A stretch of 64,000 nt of DNA from Hesseltinella vesiculosa (GCA_002104935.1 MCGT01000053.1:1-64000); one strand, 5' to 3'; counted from the first letter of the stretch, positions 10,687 to 22,549 are shown. Made by a program: numbers and translations. The notes: a model not told the origin generated them from the sequence alone.

Positions 10687-10956
10687 CTCCTGTTTTTTTT
10701 TTTCTTCGCTCTAAAATAAATAGAGAGGACAAAAGATGATGAACCTCTAGACAATTAAAAAAATAAAATGAGCTTCATCTTCTAGGCTTTGGTTCAGTTT
10801 TCAACGGGAAATAAACAGCAAGGAAGTGACCGGTCTGGCTCTTCCGAGTGTCAATGCTCCCACACCAGGTCTTCGTTTCCCCCCTGGCAGCCTTGATTGG
10901 TCCGACCAACCTTTTTTTTCAAGCTCATCGTTTTTTTTTCTTTCTTTAGCGCTCTT
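10687..10956. promoter_or_regulatory. divergent promoter region (forkhead / GDPase)
   Basis: The 270-bp spacer lies between two divergent start codons. It contains poly(T) runs next to the GDPase start and a TAAAATAAATA-like stretch near 10711 on the forkhead side. The promoter role is inferred from position. Confidence 0.4.
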
Positions 10957-12460
10957 ATGAAGGGTAAGAAAAAGGTACCTGTGTCTCCGTATGCCATGTT
11001 GCGCAAGTCTGCAAAGTCTTCTCAGCCTAATCCATGGGCCCGTTTACTGTTTGCGCTGACGGGGATGTTATTTGCCATGCTGGTCGTGCTTGTCCCTGAG
11101 CCTACATGGCAAACCCTTATCGACAAGCTGACGGCAACCACGTCCTTGTCACCTCTAGGTAAATGAAAAGCGTTCTGTAGCTTATAGATGATGTCCTATC
11201 GTTAGTGCTATAATCACTAACCTGTCGACCCTCTCTTTCATATTTGCATCTTTGTTTTTCCGTGTAGAACCCGAATATGTTTATTCGTTGATGGTGGACG
11301 CTGGGTCAACAGGATCTCGTATTCATGTGTATCAATTCAAATCAGTCGATGCCACGCTCGAGTTCCATGATGAAGTTCTGTTCAAGCAAACGATTCCTGG
11401 CCTCTCCGCCTACGATCCCGTCTCTGCTGCCAAGTCTCTAGACGTCCTCCTCGATGCCGCCGTCGAAGCCGTACCAAAACACCAACAAGCATGGACCCCT
11501 GTTGCCATCAAGGCCACGGCTGGACTCCGTCTCCTTGGCCAGGAACAAAGCGAAGCTATCCTCGATGCTGTGTACGATCGCCTCTCACAACGATACCCTT
11601 TTAGAATTGTCGGTGGCCGACAACACGGCGTGACGATCATGGATGGGAAAGACGAGGCTGTGTACGCATGGATCACTGTCAATTCGCTACTCTCTAGACT
11701 CGGTACTAACGAAACAGCTGCTATTTTTGATCTGGGCGGTGGCTCGACTCAGATCGTGTTTGAACCTGCCCACTGGGATCAGTCGTTACAAACCACCACC
11801 TCCGAGCAACACCGCTTTGTCCTGAATCACGACGGCCATGCCCATACCCTTTACCAGCACTCGTACCTAGGCTACGGCCTGATGGAGGCTCGCAAGCTCG
11901 TACACCAACGTCTCCTCGAAAACGCCCTCGACCCCCAGGAACAGCGACACCACCCTTGTCTGCCACACGGACTGGCTTGGACCCACAAGGACGATGCATT
12001 CTTAGGCATCGGCCACCTGGAAGATTGCAAGGCTGTGATCGACGATATTCTCAACAAGGATGCCCAGTGTCATGTATCGCCTTGCTCGTTTGACGGCGTC
12101 CATCAACCCACCCTGGCCACCGCCTTCCCCACTGGCCCAATCTTCATCTTCTCCTACTTTTTCGACCGCACACAGCCCCTTGGCCTCCCCGCCCAATTCA
12201 AGCTGCCCCAACTGGAGAGCCTCATGACCAGCGTGTGCAGCGGGGACTATCTTGCTTCAGTGCTAGACCCAGACCTGCGCTTTGAACTGCTCGATCGCCC
12301 CGAGTGGTGCCTCGATCTCACCTACATCTATCGCCTCCTGTCCTTTGGCTACGAAATCCCCAGCGATCGCCCAATCCAGGTGGCCAAAAAAATCGATGGC
12401 ATTGAGACCGGCTGGTGCCTAGGCGCCGCCATCTCGCTGCTGGACAACCTCGAGCTGTAA
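10957..12460 (+). CDS. GDA1: Golgi guanosine diphosphatase / apyrase (GDA1-CD39 family)
   Basis: Two exons (10957-11158, 11268-12460) give 464 residues. The enzyme hydrolyses GDP to GMP in the Golgi lumen, allowing GMP/GDP-mannose exchange and glycosylation. A single N-terminal membrane anchor (ARLLFALTGMLFAMLVVLV) after a short basic tail makes it a type II membrane protein. All apyrase conserved regions are visible: VDAGSTGSRIHVYQF (ACR1), IKATAGLRLL (ACR2), DGKDEAVYAWITVN (ACR3), AAIFDLGGGSTQIVF (ACR4), with GWCLGAAISLL near the end. Length and the single anchor favour GDA1 over the two-anchor YND1 type. Confidence 0.93.
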
Positions 12461-12510
12461 GAAAGGAAAATCCCAGACCACTCCACGCGTTATTATTTCC
12501 GTTCTGATTC

Positions 12511-12516
12511 AATAAA
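12511..12516 (+). terminator. polyadenylation signal AATAAA after GDA1
   Basis: An AATAAA hexamer 51 nt downstream of the GDPase stop codon. Confidence 0.45.
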
Positions 12517-12802
12517 CTAATATACAGTATACCTAAATGAATCAATTCGCTAGCCTGTGCCATCGAGGTGGTAAGGAGAAACTTCGAATGGACAGCGCCT
12601 TGATTGCTGGTGCAGGAAAAGTTACATTCTTGCACTTGCGCACCTTTGTTCAGACGCAGAAGGATAGGTAGCTCTTTCAACTCAGCCTGCCAGGGCCACC
12701 AACAGCTTCCTGTTTGCTTGCATCTCGCTTTCCACCATGCCGTCCAGGTGTTTCTTTGAGAAGCGAATAAATTGGCTGGTGAACCAACCAGGCAAACCGC
12801 TG

Positions 12803-12885
12803 CATCTATTTTAAATGCGTGCGACATCATTTTCAATGCATGTTTGCCAGCCTATTCGCTCTCCCCTGCTGTCGAGAGGGTTGCC
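12803..12885 (+). repeat. diverged copy of a dispersed repeat
   Basis: This segment, with core CATCATTTTCAATGCATG, resembles the left arm of the hairpin repeat at 34252-34424 (core AATCATTTTCAGTTCATG). The similarity extends over about 45 nt with scattered mismatches. The rest of 12517-13019 shows no gene I can support. Confidence 0.4.
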
Positions 12886-13017
12886 ACTTTAATCAAGACA
12901 ACTTCTCACCGTTTAGTACTGGCATGCAAAATTTGGGGCGAATTTATTTAGAGCAATTGTGCACTGTGATTTATGATCAATGCCTGGTGAAAATGGCCGA
13001 TGTTTCACATTTTATTT

Positions 13018-13170
13018 AGCTGGTCATGTGTTTCTGACTGCTAAACGTAAAAATGGCACCTTACTTAATGAGTATTTTGGGACAAAGTGAAAGGTGCTAA
13101 ACAAGCAACCTGCCGAATCCTTTGGGTGCTTTACCCTGGTAATAAAAAAAAAGACAGTAGAGAAACGTAG
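13018..13170 (+). repeat. direct repeat, copy A
   Basis: This 150-bp stretch aligns with 14600-14755 in the same orientation. Shared landmarks are CGTAAAAATGGCACCTT, TTTGGGACAAAGTGAAAG and a purine-rich end with GACAGTAGA/GGCAGTAGA. Mismatches and small gaps show that the copies have diverged. Confidence 0.65.
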
Positions 13171-13244
13171 GAACCGAAGTTAAGAAGAAAAGAGAATGGG
13201 GAAGGGATGGCGGATGCCCAAAAAAAGAGACTTAATAATTTCGC

Positions 13245-13329
13245 TCGATGACCTCTTTTCCTTGCTTTGGGTAGTCTGGTCATCGTGTTCGATGACCTCT
13301 TATCCTACTTTGGGCATTCTGGTCATCGA
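13245..13329 (+). repeat. two tandem 41-bp units with inverted ends
   Basis: Units 13245-13285 and 13289-13329 are about 90% identical. Each starts with TCGATGACC and ends with GGTCATCG(A), so each could form a hairpin. A separate short inverted repeat (TTCGC ... GCGAA) follows directly at about 13335-13350. Confidence 0.65.
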
Positions 13330-14216
13330 GCCATTTCGCTCGGTGGCGAAACGATGGGTGTGTTAAGTTTTTTAGTTGACATTGATCGCAACAGTGCAAT
13401 TCTCTGCTCAGAAAGAAAAAGCTCAAATAGCAAACGCGCGGAAGTTGAATTGTGGCAATCGTCTCCATTTTCGAAAAAAAAAAATGCAAATCTGCACAAC
13501 ACTTTTGGGCTATCAGATCGATGTGAAATTATGCAAAAGTACATAAAACAATGAATGATGATGATTCTGAAAAAATCACGTCGATTGGTGAAGATCGCTC
13601 AGCTAAATATTTATCAATTTCGTTTCGGCTCCTCCGACTCGCCAGCTAAAATAATGAAAAAATCGGCCATTTTCGTCAGGGGGTCACCAAACGATCTGAG
13701 CGAAAAAAAAAAAAAAAAAAAAAAAGTGCCTGGTCTTTTTTTTAGTACATCACTGCTCGTTAATTGTGGAAATTACAGTACCTCTCGCATTATAGTGTTT
13801 CCAGTAAATCACATGTAGATCAGTAAAAAAAAACATCTCTTTAATGCAGTGTTGCTTCGCTCGTTAAAAATGATAAATAAATGGGTTCACGACTTCTTTG
13901 GCGAGAGTAGAATGCACGTTGGGAGGGTTGCTTCTGCAAGGGCACAGACAGCAAGCATCACTCGCGCGTAAACTCTGGCATACCCCTTCTTTGACCTACC
14001 TATTTTTCCCAAATTATTTGGCTTTTTTTTTTTTTGGCTCTACTGGCAAGTATCGAGGCCACGTCTTGGCAACCAACATTGCCATCAAGGCAATCTCGGG
14101 CGGAACATTGACAATTATTTAGTTCTTTACATAAGACACCTCAACAGAAAAAAGCTAAGCACACTGGACCATGGCTATCTTCTTGCCGTTGTTGAATAAA
14201 CCCCCCCTTTTTTTTT

Positions 14217-14585
14217 TTAATCGTAGAGCACGCAAGTTGCGATGGTTATTTTCTTGTCATTGTAGAATTTAAGTTGGAGAACGTTGGCCAGATCGGTGAG
14301 GTGGCTATTTAGGCTGCTGTTCCCAATGATTTCGATTTGCATCTTGTTGTTGAATAGGTCCCCGATCTTGGCCATGACGCGCTTGGAAGCTGGTATGTTT
14401 TTGAAATTTACAGCGATCGCATCAAGATCTTCAATACTGAGCCTGGAATTAGAGCGACACATGATCACTTTTGCTGCAATCGTTCGGAAAAGAAGCGAAA
14501 TACATGTAGCTCTGTCCTGAATGAGGTTGGCTTGGGTAGATTTGGCATCAGCAATTGTCCAAATGGAAGCAGGCTGCAATTCCAA
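14217..14585 (-). CDS. hypothetical protein fragment (122 aa) in repeat-rich gap
   Basis: An open frame of 122 codons with balanced composition. It has no signal or membrane segment and an N-terminus MELQPASIWTIADAK. The end (KKITIATCVLYD) resembles a short decayed frame just downstream at about 14130-14180 (KKIAMVQC), suggesting a duplicated 3' end. The direct repeat copy B lies immediately upstream of its start. I recognise no family; it may be a gene fragment left by local duplication. Confidence 0.35.
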   Translation of the reverse strand: MELQPASIWTIADAKSTQANLIQDRATCISLLFRTIAAKVIMCRSNSRLSIEDLDAIAVNFKNIPASKRVMAKIGDLFNNKMQIEIIGNSSLNSHLTDLANVLQLKFYNDKKITIATCVLYD

Positions 14586-14599
14586 GTGTTGTGATCCTC

Positions 14600-14755
14600 A
14601 CTGCTAATCGTAAAAATGGCACCTTTATTTATGATGAAAATAAGAATGAGTAATTTGGGACAAAGTGAAAGATATTAGACAAGCTACCTACCGCATCCGT
14701 TCGGTGCTAAACCTAGGCAAAATAAAATAAAAAAAGGCAGTAGAAAATGTAGAAA
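14600..14755 (+). repeat. direct repeat, copy B
   Basis: Partner of 13018-13170; see shared landmarks there. It covers the presumed 5' region of the 122-codon frame at 14217-14585. The stretch 14756-14963 holds only homopolymers and the 3' end of the phosphate transporter. Confidence 0.65.
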
Positions 14756-14963
14756 AAAAAAGGGGCGGCGACCAAAAAAAAAACCCTGCTTTTTGTCAAA
14801 AAAAAAAAAAACCCCTGGAAAAGCCCAAAACCCAATTCCCATGGGAGGATTCATCTGGTCATGTGTCGAAGACAAAAGTGCGATGGTAATACAATATTTA
14901 TTTGGGAGGGATGGGAAATATGATAGTTAATTATACAGGTAAATAGTGAGTTGATGCATGCAC

Positions 14964-16761
14964 CTATACAAAGTTAGGAGCGTTGAAGCCAAAGGCAAAG
15001 AGCAGACCGGCAATCAGACCAGCAGCAGGAAGGGTAAGTATCCAGGAGAAAAAGCACCAGGCGATCATCTTCCAATTGATGGCACGCCAGTTGCCATTGC
15101 ACAGGCCGACACCACAGGTGGAACCGACAATGCAATGGGTGGTGGAAACAGGGAGACCAAGCTTACTGCAGGTCAGCACAGTCAGAGCAGCGGCCAACTC
15201 AGCGCAGAAACCACGGGATGGAGTGAAGTAGGTGATGTTGTTGCCGAGTTTTCCCATGACACGGTAGCCAAGGGTGACAAGACCAATGTCGATGGCGATA
15301 CCACCATACGCAAGCACCCATACAGGCACAGGGACCTTGCCGGCTGTGTCGACGGCAGCGTTTTGCCAGATGTAGAAGATGGAGGCCAGAGGACCAACAG
15401 CGTTGGCGACATCGTTACTGCCGTGGGCAAACGAGGCTGTACAGGCGGTGAGGATTTGCAAGAAAGAGAACAGGTATTCAGCATCATCGTCATAGAGCAC
15501 AGCGGCAGCATGCACGTGCTTGAGGTCTTCATTGTCGAGGTTGCGCACATCTTGGCGGAGACCGTGCATCAAGCCGTCGATAGCCTTCTTCTTGTACTTT
15601 CCAAACATGGAGGTAGGTGCTTCAGGTTCTGGGGTCTTTTCGTCTTCGTCAGTAGTAACGGCATCAAATTCAACAGCTTTTGCCTTCACAGCAGCTTCGG
15701 GGTCATTTTCGTTTTGATCAGAGGCAACAGGGGTGGATGAGGAGCTGGTGGATTCGGGAGAGGTGATGGTTTCGGGATCTTGGACCTTAGGGCGAGGAGG
15801 CACAAAAGGAATGATGAAGACGTGGTACCATTTCAAGTCTTCATGATTCTTGACACGGCGCACGACCCAGGGAACGAACAAGAACCAAGCAACGGCGGCA
15901 AAGAAGGCACCAATGGCAAAAGAGATGCCGACAATTGCACCAGTGGACAATTTGGCGGCGTCGGTGCCGGGAGCACCCTTGTAGATGATATAGAATGCCT
16001 CAATGGTTGTGGTGAAGAAGAAGAAGACAGGCACAAGGCGGCAACCCCACTTGAAGCTGTCGGCGCGGCGCAGGACGGCATATTTGGTGATGGTGTACAG
16101 GAGAGCGCCAACAAGGCCCGAGGCAACAGGAGACAGGAACCATGAGGTCACAATGGAGGAAATGCCACCCCATTGCCACTTGATAGCGTCACCTCCAAAG
16201 GCAGCAATACCAACACCGCAAATGGCACCCACAATAGAATGAGTGGTCGACACTGGCCAACCATATCGACTAGCGGTGATACTGGAAAATGGAAAAAAAA
16301 AAAAGAGAAACAGAGAATTGAGTTCCAAGGTTTCTGGTTTTTTGTTTTGAGTTCCGAAAGACCGTGCACTTACACCCAGATAGCTGAGCCAAAGACGGCA
16401 CAAAGCATAGCAAGCATCAGCATTTCAGGCTGATTAACAAATCGCTGGACATCCAGGATGCCACCTTTGATGGTTTCAGATGTACCAGAACCAAGGAGAA
16501 CAGCACCCAGAAATTCAGTGAAACAAGCAATCACAGCCACTTGAATAAACGTGAGCGATCCAGATGACACAGACGTGGCAAAAGCATTGGCTACATCATT
16601 GGCACCAATACCATACTATCAAAAACATTATAAAAAAAAAGTCAGTTTTTCCTTCGCAGCCCCGAGGCATACCGAGGCGATTTTTTCGTTTTACTTACGG
16701 CGTCCATAAAGGCAAACACCATGCCAAACCCAAAGATCCATGTATAATCACCAACTTGCAT
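14964..16761 (-). CDS. PHO89: PiT-family sodium/phosphate symporter (Pho89 type)
   Basis: Three exons (16761-16699, 16615-16374, 16281-14964) give 540 residues. The protein imports inorganic phosphate with sodium at the plasma membrane. It has the duplicated PiT layout: N-terminal membrane half with GIGANDVANAFATSVSSG and GWPVSTTHSIVGA, a long hydrophilic loop of about 150 residues rich in Glu, Pro and Ser, then the second half with FAHGSNDVANAVGPL and GLPVSTTHCIVGS. The start is the only in-frame ATG before an upstream stop. The unusual stretch WGCRLVPVFFFFTTTIEAFY is a membrane helix, not a frame error. Confidence 0.95.
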
Positions 16762-17740
16762 TAGATGTGTTAAATTGGGTGTATGCTAAATAAGGGAGGA
16801 TGAAGATGAATAGGAAGAAGAAATAAAAAATTAAAAGAAGAGGCCATGGCTTTTATATGGCACATGTCGCGCTGGCAGCAGAAACCAAGGAAGCCTTTTT
16901 CTTTTTTTTTTTTCTGATCTGGTTTCCATACGAGGTGTTTCAGGGCAAAGTGTCCGCCAATGACAAAAGAGAGGTGACCCCACGCACCAGCACATCGCGC
17001 ATGAAATCTCCAGCGAGTCTGGACACGAAAAACTGGAGCGTTAAAAAAAAAGAACCTTCAGAAACCGGGAATTCTTTCTTTTCCAGAAATCCGACCTACA
17101 TCTCCAATTGCTTGGATTCAAGTCTGACAAACCCCCATCGATGCTTAATTCATGCCAATCATTCTTTATTTTCAATCCACATGCTGACAATGGCGTTTCC
17201 ATGGCTGGATCTCGAAAAAATCTCGAGAAAAAAAAAATTAGACTTACGCACGTTTATAATTTTTGATCTAGAGACCTCTTCTCCCGTTTCCATCTGAGCA
17301 TGACCAGTTTCCTTTAGGTAGAACCATAAAACAATAAGAAAAAAAAACCAAATCCTTTTTATTGTGCAAAGTAAGAAAAAAAAAGTGTATTGGCCACGAA
17401 CCAGGAAAGAACCCTATGAGGAAAAAAAAAAAAAAAAAAAAACCGAAAACGCCAAGCTGCCATCTGCTGCCTCCGAGCCCAAAATTGTCATCAACGACCC
17501 AATCACTACGCTGGTCACCCGCAAAGCAAAATAAGAGTTTGCTTGCGATTTTCCAGATCAGTTACAAAGAGTATAATCTCAGCCTCTATTGAGGCACCCC
17601 TTTGAGTCAATGATGATAAATGAGCCCATCCCCCGGCCCCTCGTCCTTCCAATTTATTCTATCTGTATAAAAAGAAATTGATAAGTGACACGTCTCGCTT
17701 TTTTTTTTTTTTGGTACTCACTAATTAGTTAATAATACAG
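16762..17740. other. intergenic, promoter of the phosphate transporter and 3' side of the sugar transporter
   Basis: Nearly 1 kb of AT-rich sequence with several poly(A)/poly(T) runs. Open frames here are short and show no family features. Confidence 0.5.
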
Positions 17741-19464
17741 TTAAGCTTGAATAGATTGCTTAGGAGCAAAGAGTTCTTCGACACTTTCCAGCGACAACCC
17801 TTTCAGCTCGGGAATGAAGAAATCACCAATACAACACACCACACAGCAAGCACCAAAGAAGAAGAACACACCAGACACCGTTGTGGCCATGAACAGAGGC
17901 ACACAGTACGTGATCAAGATGGAGAAACCCCAGTTCAAACCAAACGTCAAGGCCAGACCCTTCGCACGGCAACGCATGTTGAAGACCTAAAACAAGAAAA
18001 AAAAGGATATCAGCAACAAAGGAATGGAGGACCGAGGACGTTTTTACCTCAGCAGGGTAGACGTAAGAGGCAAGGCCATAGGTGGCAGCAAAGGTGGCGG
18101 TGAAGACATAGACAAAGGCAATGATGGTGTTTCGGGCATTGGTGTCGTTGACAATGACAGTACCTGTGTTGGGATCGATCTGGGCATAACCAGCAAACAT
18201 ACCCCCAACAACAAACATGGCCAGGCCCATGACAGCAGCACCGACAATAAACACAGGCTTACGACCATAGCGATCAATGATGAATTGCATCGAGATAAAG
18301 GTAGCCAACATGGACAGGAGACCAGAGCCGCCGCTGGCGGCAATAGAGGACGAGAGATCGGTCAAGCCAGCATTTTGCAGGATCTGGGGAGCATAGTACC
18401 AAATGGCGTCACTGCCAGTAAAAGCAGTGGAGATTGAAATGAAGAAGGCCAACATCGTGCGGCGCAGGTTGGTGCCAACAAACAGTTCCTTGTATGTACG
18501 TTTGCCCAAGGACTGTTCGAATTCCAGCTCGTCCACAATGGCTTTGAATTCGTTATGCACCAGCACGTGGTTCTCAGGCAATTCATTCAGTTGCGCCAGA
18601 GTCTTCAGAGCTTCCTCTTTGCGGCCATGGTCAATCAACCAGCGAGGCGAGTAGCCCAAGAATGACACAAAGACGCCAAACACAATGCCAAACATCAGTT
18701 GGATGAGCCAAGGACCACGCCATGACCAGTCAGAATCGACATAGGTGGTACCAAACGTCACAAAATAGCCGACCACTTGGCCCGTGGTGGACATGAATGT
18801 GAATAAACTAATCAGACGGCCACGGACATCGGGAGGACTGATTTCCGAATGGTACCTGTATAAAAAAATACAATAAGTGAGATCTACTTTGTGTGTCACA
18901 AGGTCCCGTGAGAATGGAGGAGACACCTACAAGGGGATACCATTGCCCATCAAACCAGCACCGAAACCAGTGATCAGACGTCCAGCACACACCATCCCAA
19001 AGTTGTAGCCGATGGTTTGCAAAAGGACACCAATACAGAACACCACAGTGGCACCAACAATGCTCCACTTACGGCTGAAACGATCTATTTAGGATTCAAC
19101 AAAGAATGAATAAAAAGGGCCGAGCGGATCAATAAATTGCAAGTGTTGCCTCACCACAAAAGTAACCAGAGAAAAAGGCGCCCAGAGCAGCCGTCATGAG
19201 GTAAAAGGCAACAAGCAAGCCTTGAAGATAAACCATATTATCAGCCGTGAAGAAGCGAGCATCAAAGTAAGGCATGATCAAGATCCCAGAGATACAACCC
19301 GTATCATAACCGCAAAGCATCCCGCCAAAAGCAGCCACAGCAGCAGCGATGTACACCGACTTTCTAAACTTGGGAAGAGGTGTATTGATCAATCCATCAG
19401 ACAGTTCGGAATCCGTGGCAGAATATCTTCTTTGCTTGTCCACTTGCAGCTTGGCATCGGCCAT
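17741..19464 (-). CDS. MFS sugar transporter (sugar porter family)
   Basis: Four exons (19464-19155, 19084-18931, 18855-18048, 17986-17741) give 505 residues with twelve predicted membrane segments. Sugar-porter signatures are present: GYDTGCISG in helix 1, RFSRKWSIVGA and GRLITGFGAGL in the first half, YHSEISPPDVRGRLIS, then DRYGRKPVF in the second half. The final motif is FIPELKGLSLESVEELF, which corresponds to the PETKG-type motif with Leu replacing Thr. It is a proton-coupled hexose or related sugar importer of the plasma membrane; the substrate cannot be told by eye. It is divergent from the Nudix gene. Confidence 0.93.
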
Positions 19465-19915
19465 GGTAGATTAATAATAATAATAAAAAACGGGAGAAGA
19501 AAGAAAGGGCAGAAAAAAAAAGTTTTTGCCCATTAAATTTTTTGTGGGGGCTTTTTTCAGCCAATGGTGTCGCGCAATCTCCTTGACCAGCCTTTGACTC
19601 ACTCTGCCTCGACTCTTTGGCTCTTTGAATTGAATTAAAGGCGTGCATGGTTAGAAGCTCTGAGATCTACCTAAAAAAAAGTGGGAAAGTAAAGATCAAG
19701 TAGAAAAATAAAATGACTGATTTGGTTGTGCCTGGAAAAATCATGCTCATTCTCAAAAAATTGGAACACATGACTTTCATCCCCCTTTTTTGTCCCCCAG
19801 AGTTTTTTTATTTTCATGTCAAGGTTCCTTTTTGCAGGTAAATGGCCAAAATTCGCATCTCTTTCCTCCCCTTTGTTCACTCTTTTAATTCTCATCAGCA
19901 TCTAAACGAACGTAC
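19465..19915. promoter_or_regulatory. divergent promoter region (sugar transporter / Nudix)
   Basis: A 451-bp spacer between the starts of the sugar transporter and the Nudix hydrolase. It has poly(A) and poly(T) blocks. No specific operator was recognised. Confidence 0.35.
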
Positions 19916-21177
19916 ATGACGGCTCCTGTTACCAAAGCACCCATCCGACCCTCAGCATCGTAAGTGAAAAGACCGCCTTTTCTCGCTGATACATACGCGC
20001 AAGCGACTTTTTGAACGTACTCATTCACACTGCTTAATTAGTCTCATTGTGGTTGCTCCTGTCACCAAAAAGGCTCAACAAGACAATGTTGATTATCGGG
20101 TCTTGATGATGAAAAGGTAAACGAGCACCGATGGGCCATTTTTCTGGCTGGCTCATTTTTTTTCTTTTGCAGAAATGGTAGGAGCAGCTTTTTACATGCC
20201 CATGTGTTTCCTGGAGGCGTGGTGGAAGCAGCTGACCAGGCCATCAACTGGACATCCGATGTCAAAGCTGATCCCTTGTAAGTGGAAAAAAAAGAAGGCA
20301 ACCCAAAGAAATTGACTCTCTGTTTAGGCTGACCCATAAAGTGGCAGCTATCCGAGAAACTTTTGAAGAATCAGGCTTATTGTTGACCCATCCTCCAGCC
20401 CATACAGTAACTGGTTTGGATATCAATTCATGGCGTCTCCGTGTCCATGAAGACGCCAACCAATTCAAACAGCTCTGTGACCAACACCATTTGGCTCCCG
20501 CTGTCGATCGCCTGACTCCTTTTGCTAATTGGATTACGCCGGCGGCCGAAAAGAAACGATTCGACACCCAATTTTTCCTGACAGTCCTGCCCACCCCTCT
20601 CGATGACAGCCAGCCCAGTGAATCCACTCAAGCCTCGGCCGATGGCAAGGAAACCGTCAGTCTCGACTGGTTTACGCCTAACGAAGGTAAAATATGGAGG
20701 ACACCACAAAATTGAAAGAGGACGAACTCACGTTACATCTATCCAATTTCAGCTTTGGCCCTGTACCGCGAAAAGAAAATGGTCTTGTTCCCACCTCAAT
20801 GGTACACTCTGGACTTGATGCGACAAGTGCCTCATTACAGTGACCTGGAGGCAAAGGTCGGGATGGGTAGTGTCCGCGTGCCGACGTCGGGCTTGCCCAT
20901 CACTATCCGTCCTCAGTTCCAGCTGCTCGGTGAGCCCAACGAGCTGTTTCCAGATGAAATACAATGGAAAGAACGAGGTTACAACGGCTACCTGTGCTAT
21001 CCTGGTGATGCAAAGTACCAATGCGACGAAGCAGCTGTCAAACAAGACCTTGTTCCTTGGTCAAGTCACTTGGTGTCACCACACCATCGCCATCGCCTGT
21101 ATTTCAAGGGTCGTTTGCAAGAATTTACCGCAGATAAAAATATTCAGTTGCAAGAAATACTGCCTTCTCATTTGTAA
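19916..21177 (+). CDS. Nudix hydrolase, NUDT19-like, probably peroxisomal
   Basis: Five exons (19916-19959, 20042-20116, 20173-20277, 20328-20686, 20753-21177) give 335 residues. NUDT19 relatives hydrolyse CoA and acyl-CoA to 3',5'-ADP and phosphopantetheines. The Nudix box is split by an insertion, as in that subfamily: HVFPGGVVEAAD, about 23 residues, then AAIRETFEESGLLL. The first exons carry VTKKAQQDNVDYRVLMMKR. The protein ends in Ser-His-Leu, which fits the PTS1 consensus for peroxisomal import. An AATAAA overlaps the stop codon (21176-21181). Confidence 0.88.
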
Positions 21178-21628
21178 TAAAGGGATCGCCCATGAGCAGC
21201 TAATTTTCTTTTTTTTTTTTTTTTTTTGCCAAGAACATGCCGTATGCTTTTTTGAAGTTCGGAGATTGGTTGAATGGCAGAGGTGGGACAGAAGAGGCAA
21301 TCTCGAAAACAAAAGCCAGCTGGACGATGAAAGTGTAAATTGATTGAATGCAGTTGCCAAGCATGGCTGTGGAACAATGAGAGATACATGTTGTTATGGT
21401 TTTTCAAAGAGGTGTACTGAAATATTTATTTTTTTTATTATCGATGAGGGTATAAAATTAGACATGCAAAAAGGAAAAACGGCTAGTAATGAGCGGAGTG
21501 TGGAGTTTTTCGGGCAGCCAATGATGGCAGTATGCAGAGAGGGAAATGAAAAGGAATGGAAGGGATTATGTACAACAAGAAAAAAAAAAAAGTGGGTGCC
21601 GGAAGAAAAGGATCAAAATGGGAAGGGT
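21178..21628. other. 3' intergenic between convergent genes
   Basis: Spacer between the 3' ends of the Nudix gene and the minus-strand secreted protein, with a poly(T) run at about 21208-21227. No gene seen. Confidence 0.5.
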
Positions 21629-22549
21629 TTAGGCGTCGGTCTTGGATTGGATGGCGTATTGAGTGATGGAGGTGATAAAGCTATCCGAGGATTTTTCATT
21701 CAACGAGATGGCATCGAGGACTTGGTTGATATTATCAGGGGACGACCAGTCCTGGATTTGGTCGTGAAGCGATTGAAAGTTGATGCTGAGCTGCGAATGG
21801 GGTGGAAGGAGATAGTGGTTGAAATGTTGGAGGATGGCGTCGACATGGTGGTTGGCCATCGTGAGCAAGGTGGGGATGTCCTGTTGCACGAGGCTGGCCA
21901 AGGTGTGTTGCAGATGTTTTTTCATGAAATCATCCATGGTGGTCAGAAAGGCGACGGTGTGGTCGGCCAAGCACTGATACGAAATAACAGGCCGTTGTTG
22001 ATGGTGTGCCGAGGGTGGGCAAAACTCGATCAGTGTCGCCGACATGGCGTCGCGGAGGGGTTGGGGGTTGAGAACGGGTGATGTGCTATGACGGTTCCAG
22101 AGCTGAGGAAGCTGGTCTTGCACAAAAGACCCCACAGCGCCCTGGAGCTGACCGTGTAGCAGACGGATGTCCACTTGGTCGCTGACCCAGCTGGCAGCCA
22201 GAGGAGCAGGATGCACGGCAAGAGTGCGTGAGGTCAGTTGGACAGCTTCTTGGATTTGAGTGGCCAGTTTCCGAGAAAGGACACTGATGGCGTTATCAAG
22301 ATGTTCAATCATGATATGGGACGACACAAGCGACGTAAATTGGAGAACATCAATCGAAGCATTTTTCAGGCTCTTCTCTTGCACAGTGGTGGCTAATTGG
22401 GTGGTCGAGGGAGCGTGGAGTTCGTGCTTACTGTGGCTGTCGGCAAATAGACTTCCCTGCAAAGGAGCCTGCCCCACAGGAAGTGCTTGAATACTGGAAA
22501 GGAATGCCAAGCTGAAGATGGCAAGACTGGAGAGGTTGAAAGCAAGCAT
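21629..22549 (-). CDS. predicted secreted protein of unknown function (306 aa)
   Basis: A single-exon frame of 306 residues starting with a strong signal peptide (MLAFNLSSLAIFSLAFLSS, then IQALPVG, likely cleaved near there). The mature part is rich in Gln, His, Leu and Ser and predicted mostly helical, with one Cys pair region (LIEFCPP ... SYQCLADH). There is no catalytic motif, anchor or repeat. I do not recognise a family. Codon use is like its neighbours and the long frame with a signal peptide supports a real gene. Confidence 0.8.
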   Translation of the reverse strand: MLAFNLSSLAIFSLAFLSSIQALPVGQAPLQGSLFADSHSKHELHAPSTTQLATTVQEKSLKNASIDVLQFTSLVSSHIMIEHLDNAISVLSRKLATQIQEAVQLTSRTLAVHPAPLAASWVSDQVDIRLLHGQLQGAVGSFVQDQLPQLWNRHSTSPVLNPQPLRDAMSATLIEFCPPSAHHQQRPVISYQCLADHTVAFLTTMDDFMKKHLQHTLASLVQQDIPTLLTMANHHVDAILQHFNHYLLPPHSQLSINFQSLHDQIQDWSSPDNINQVLDAISLNEKSSDSFITSITQYAIQSKTDA

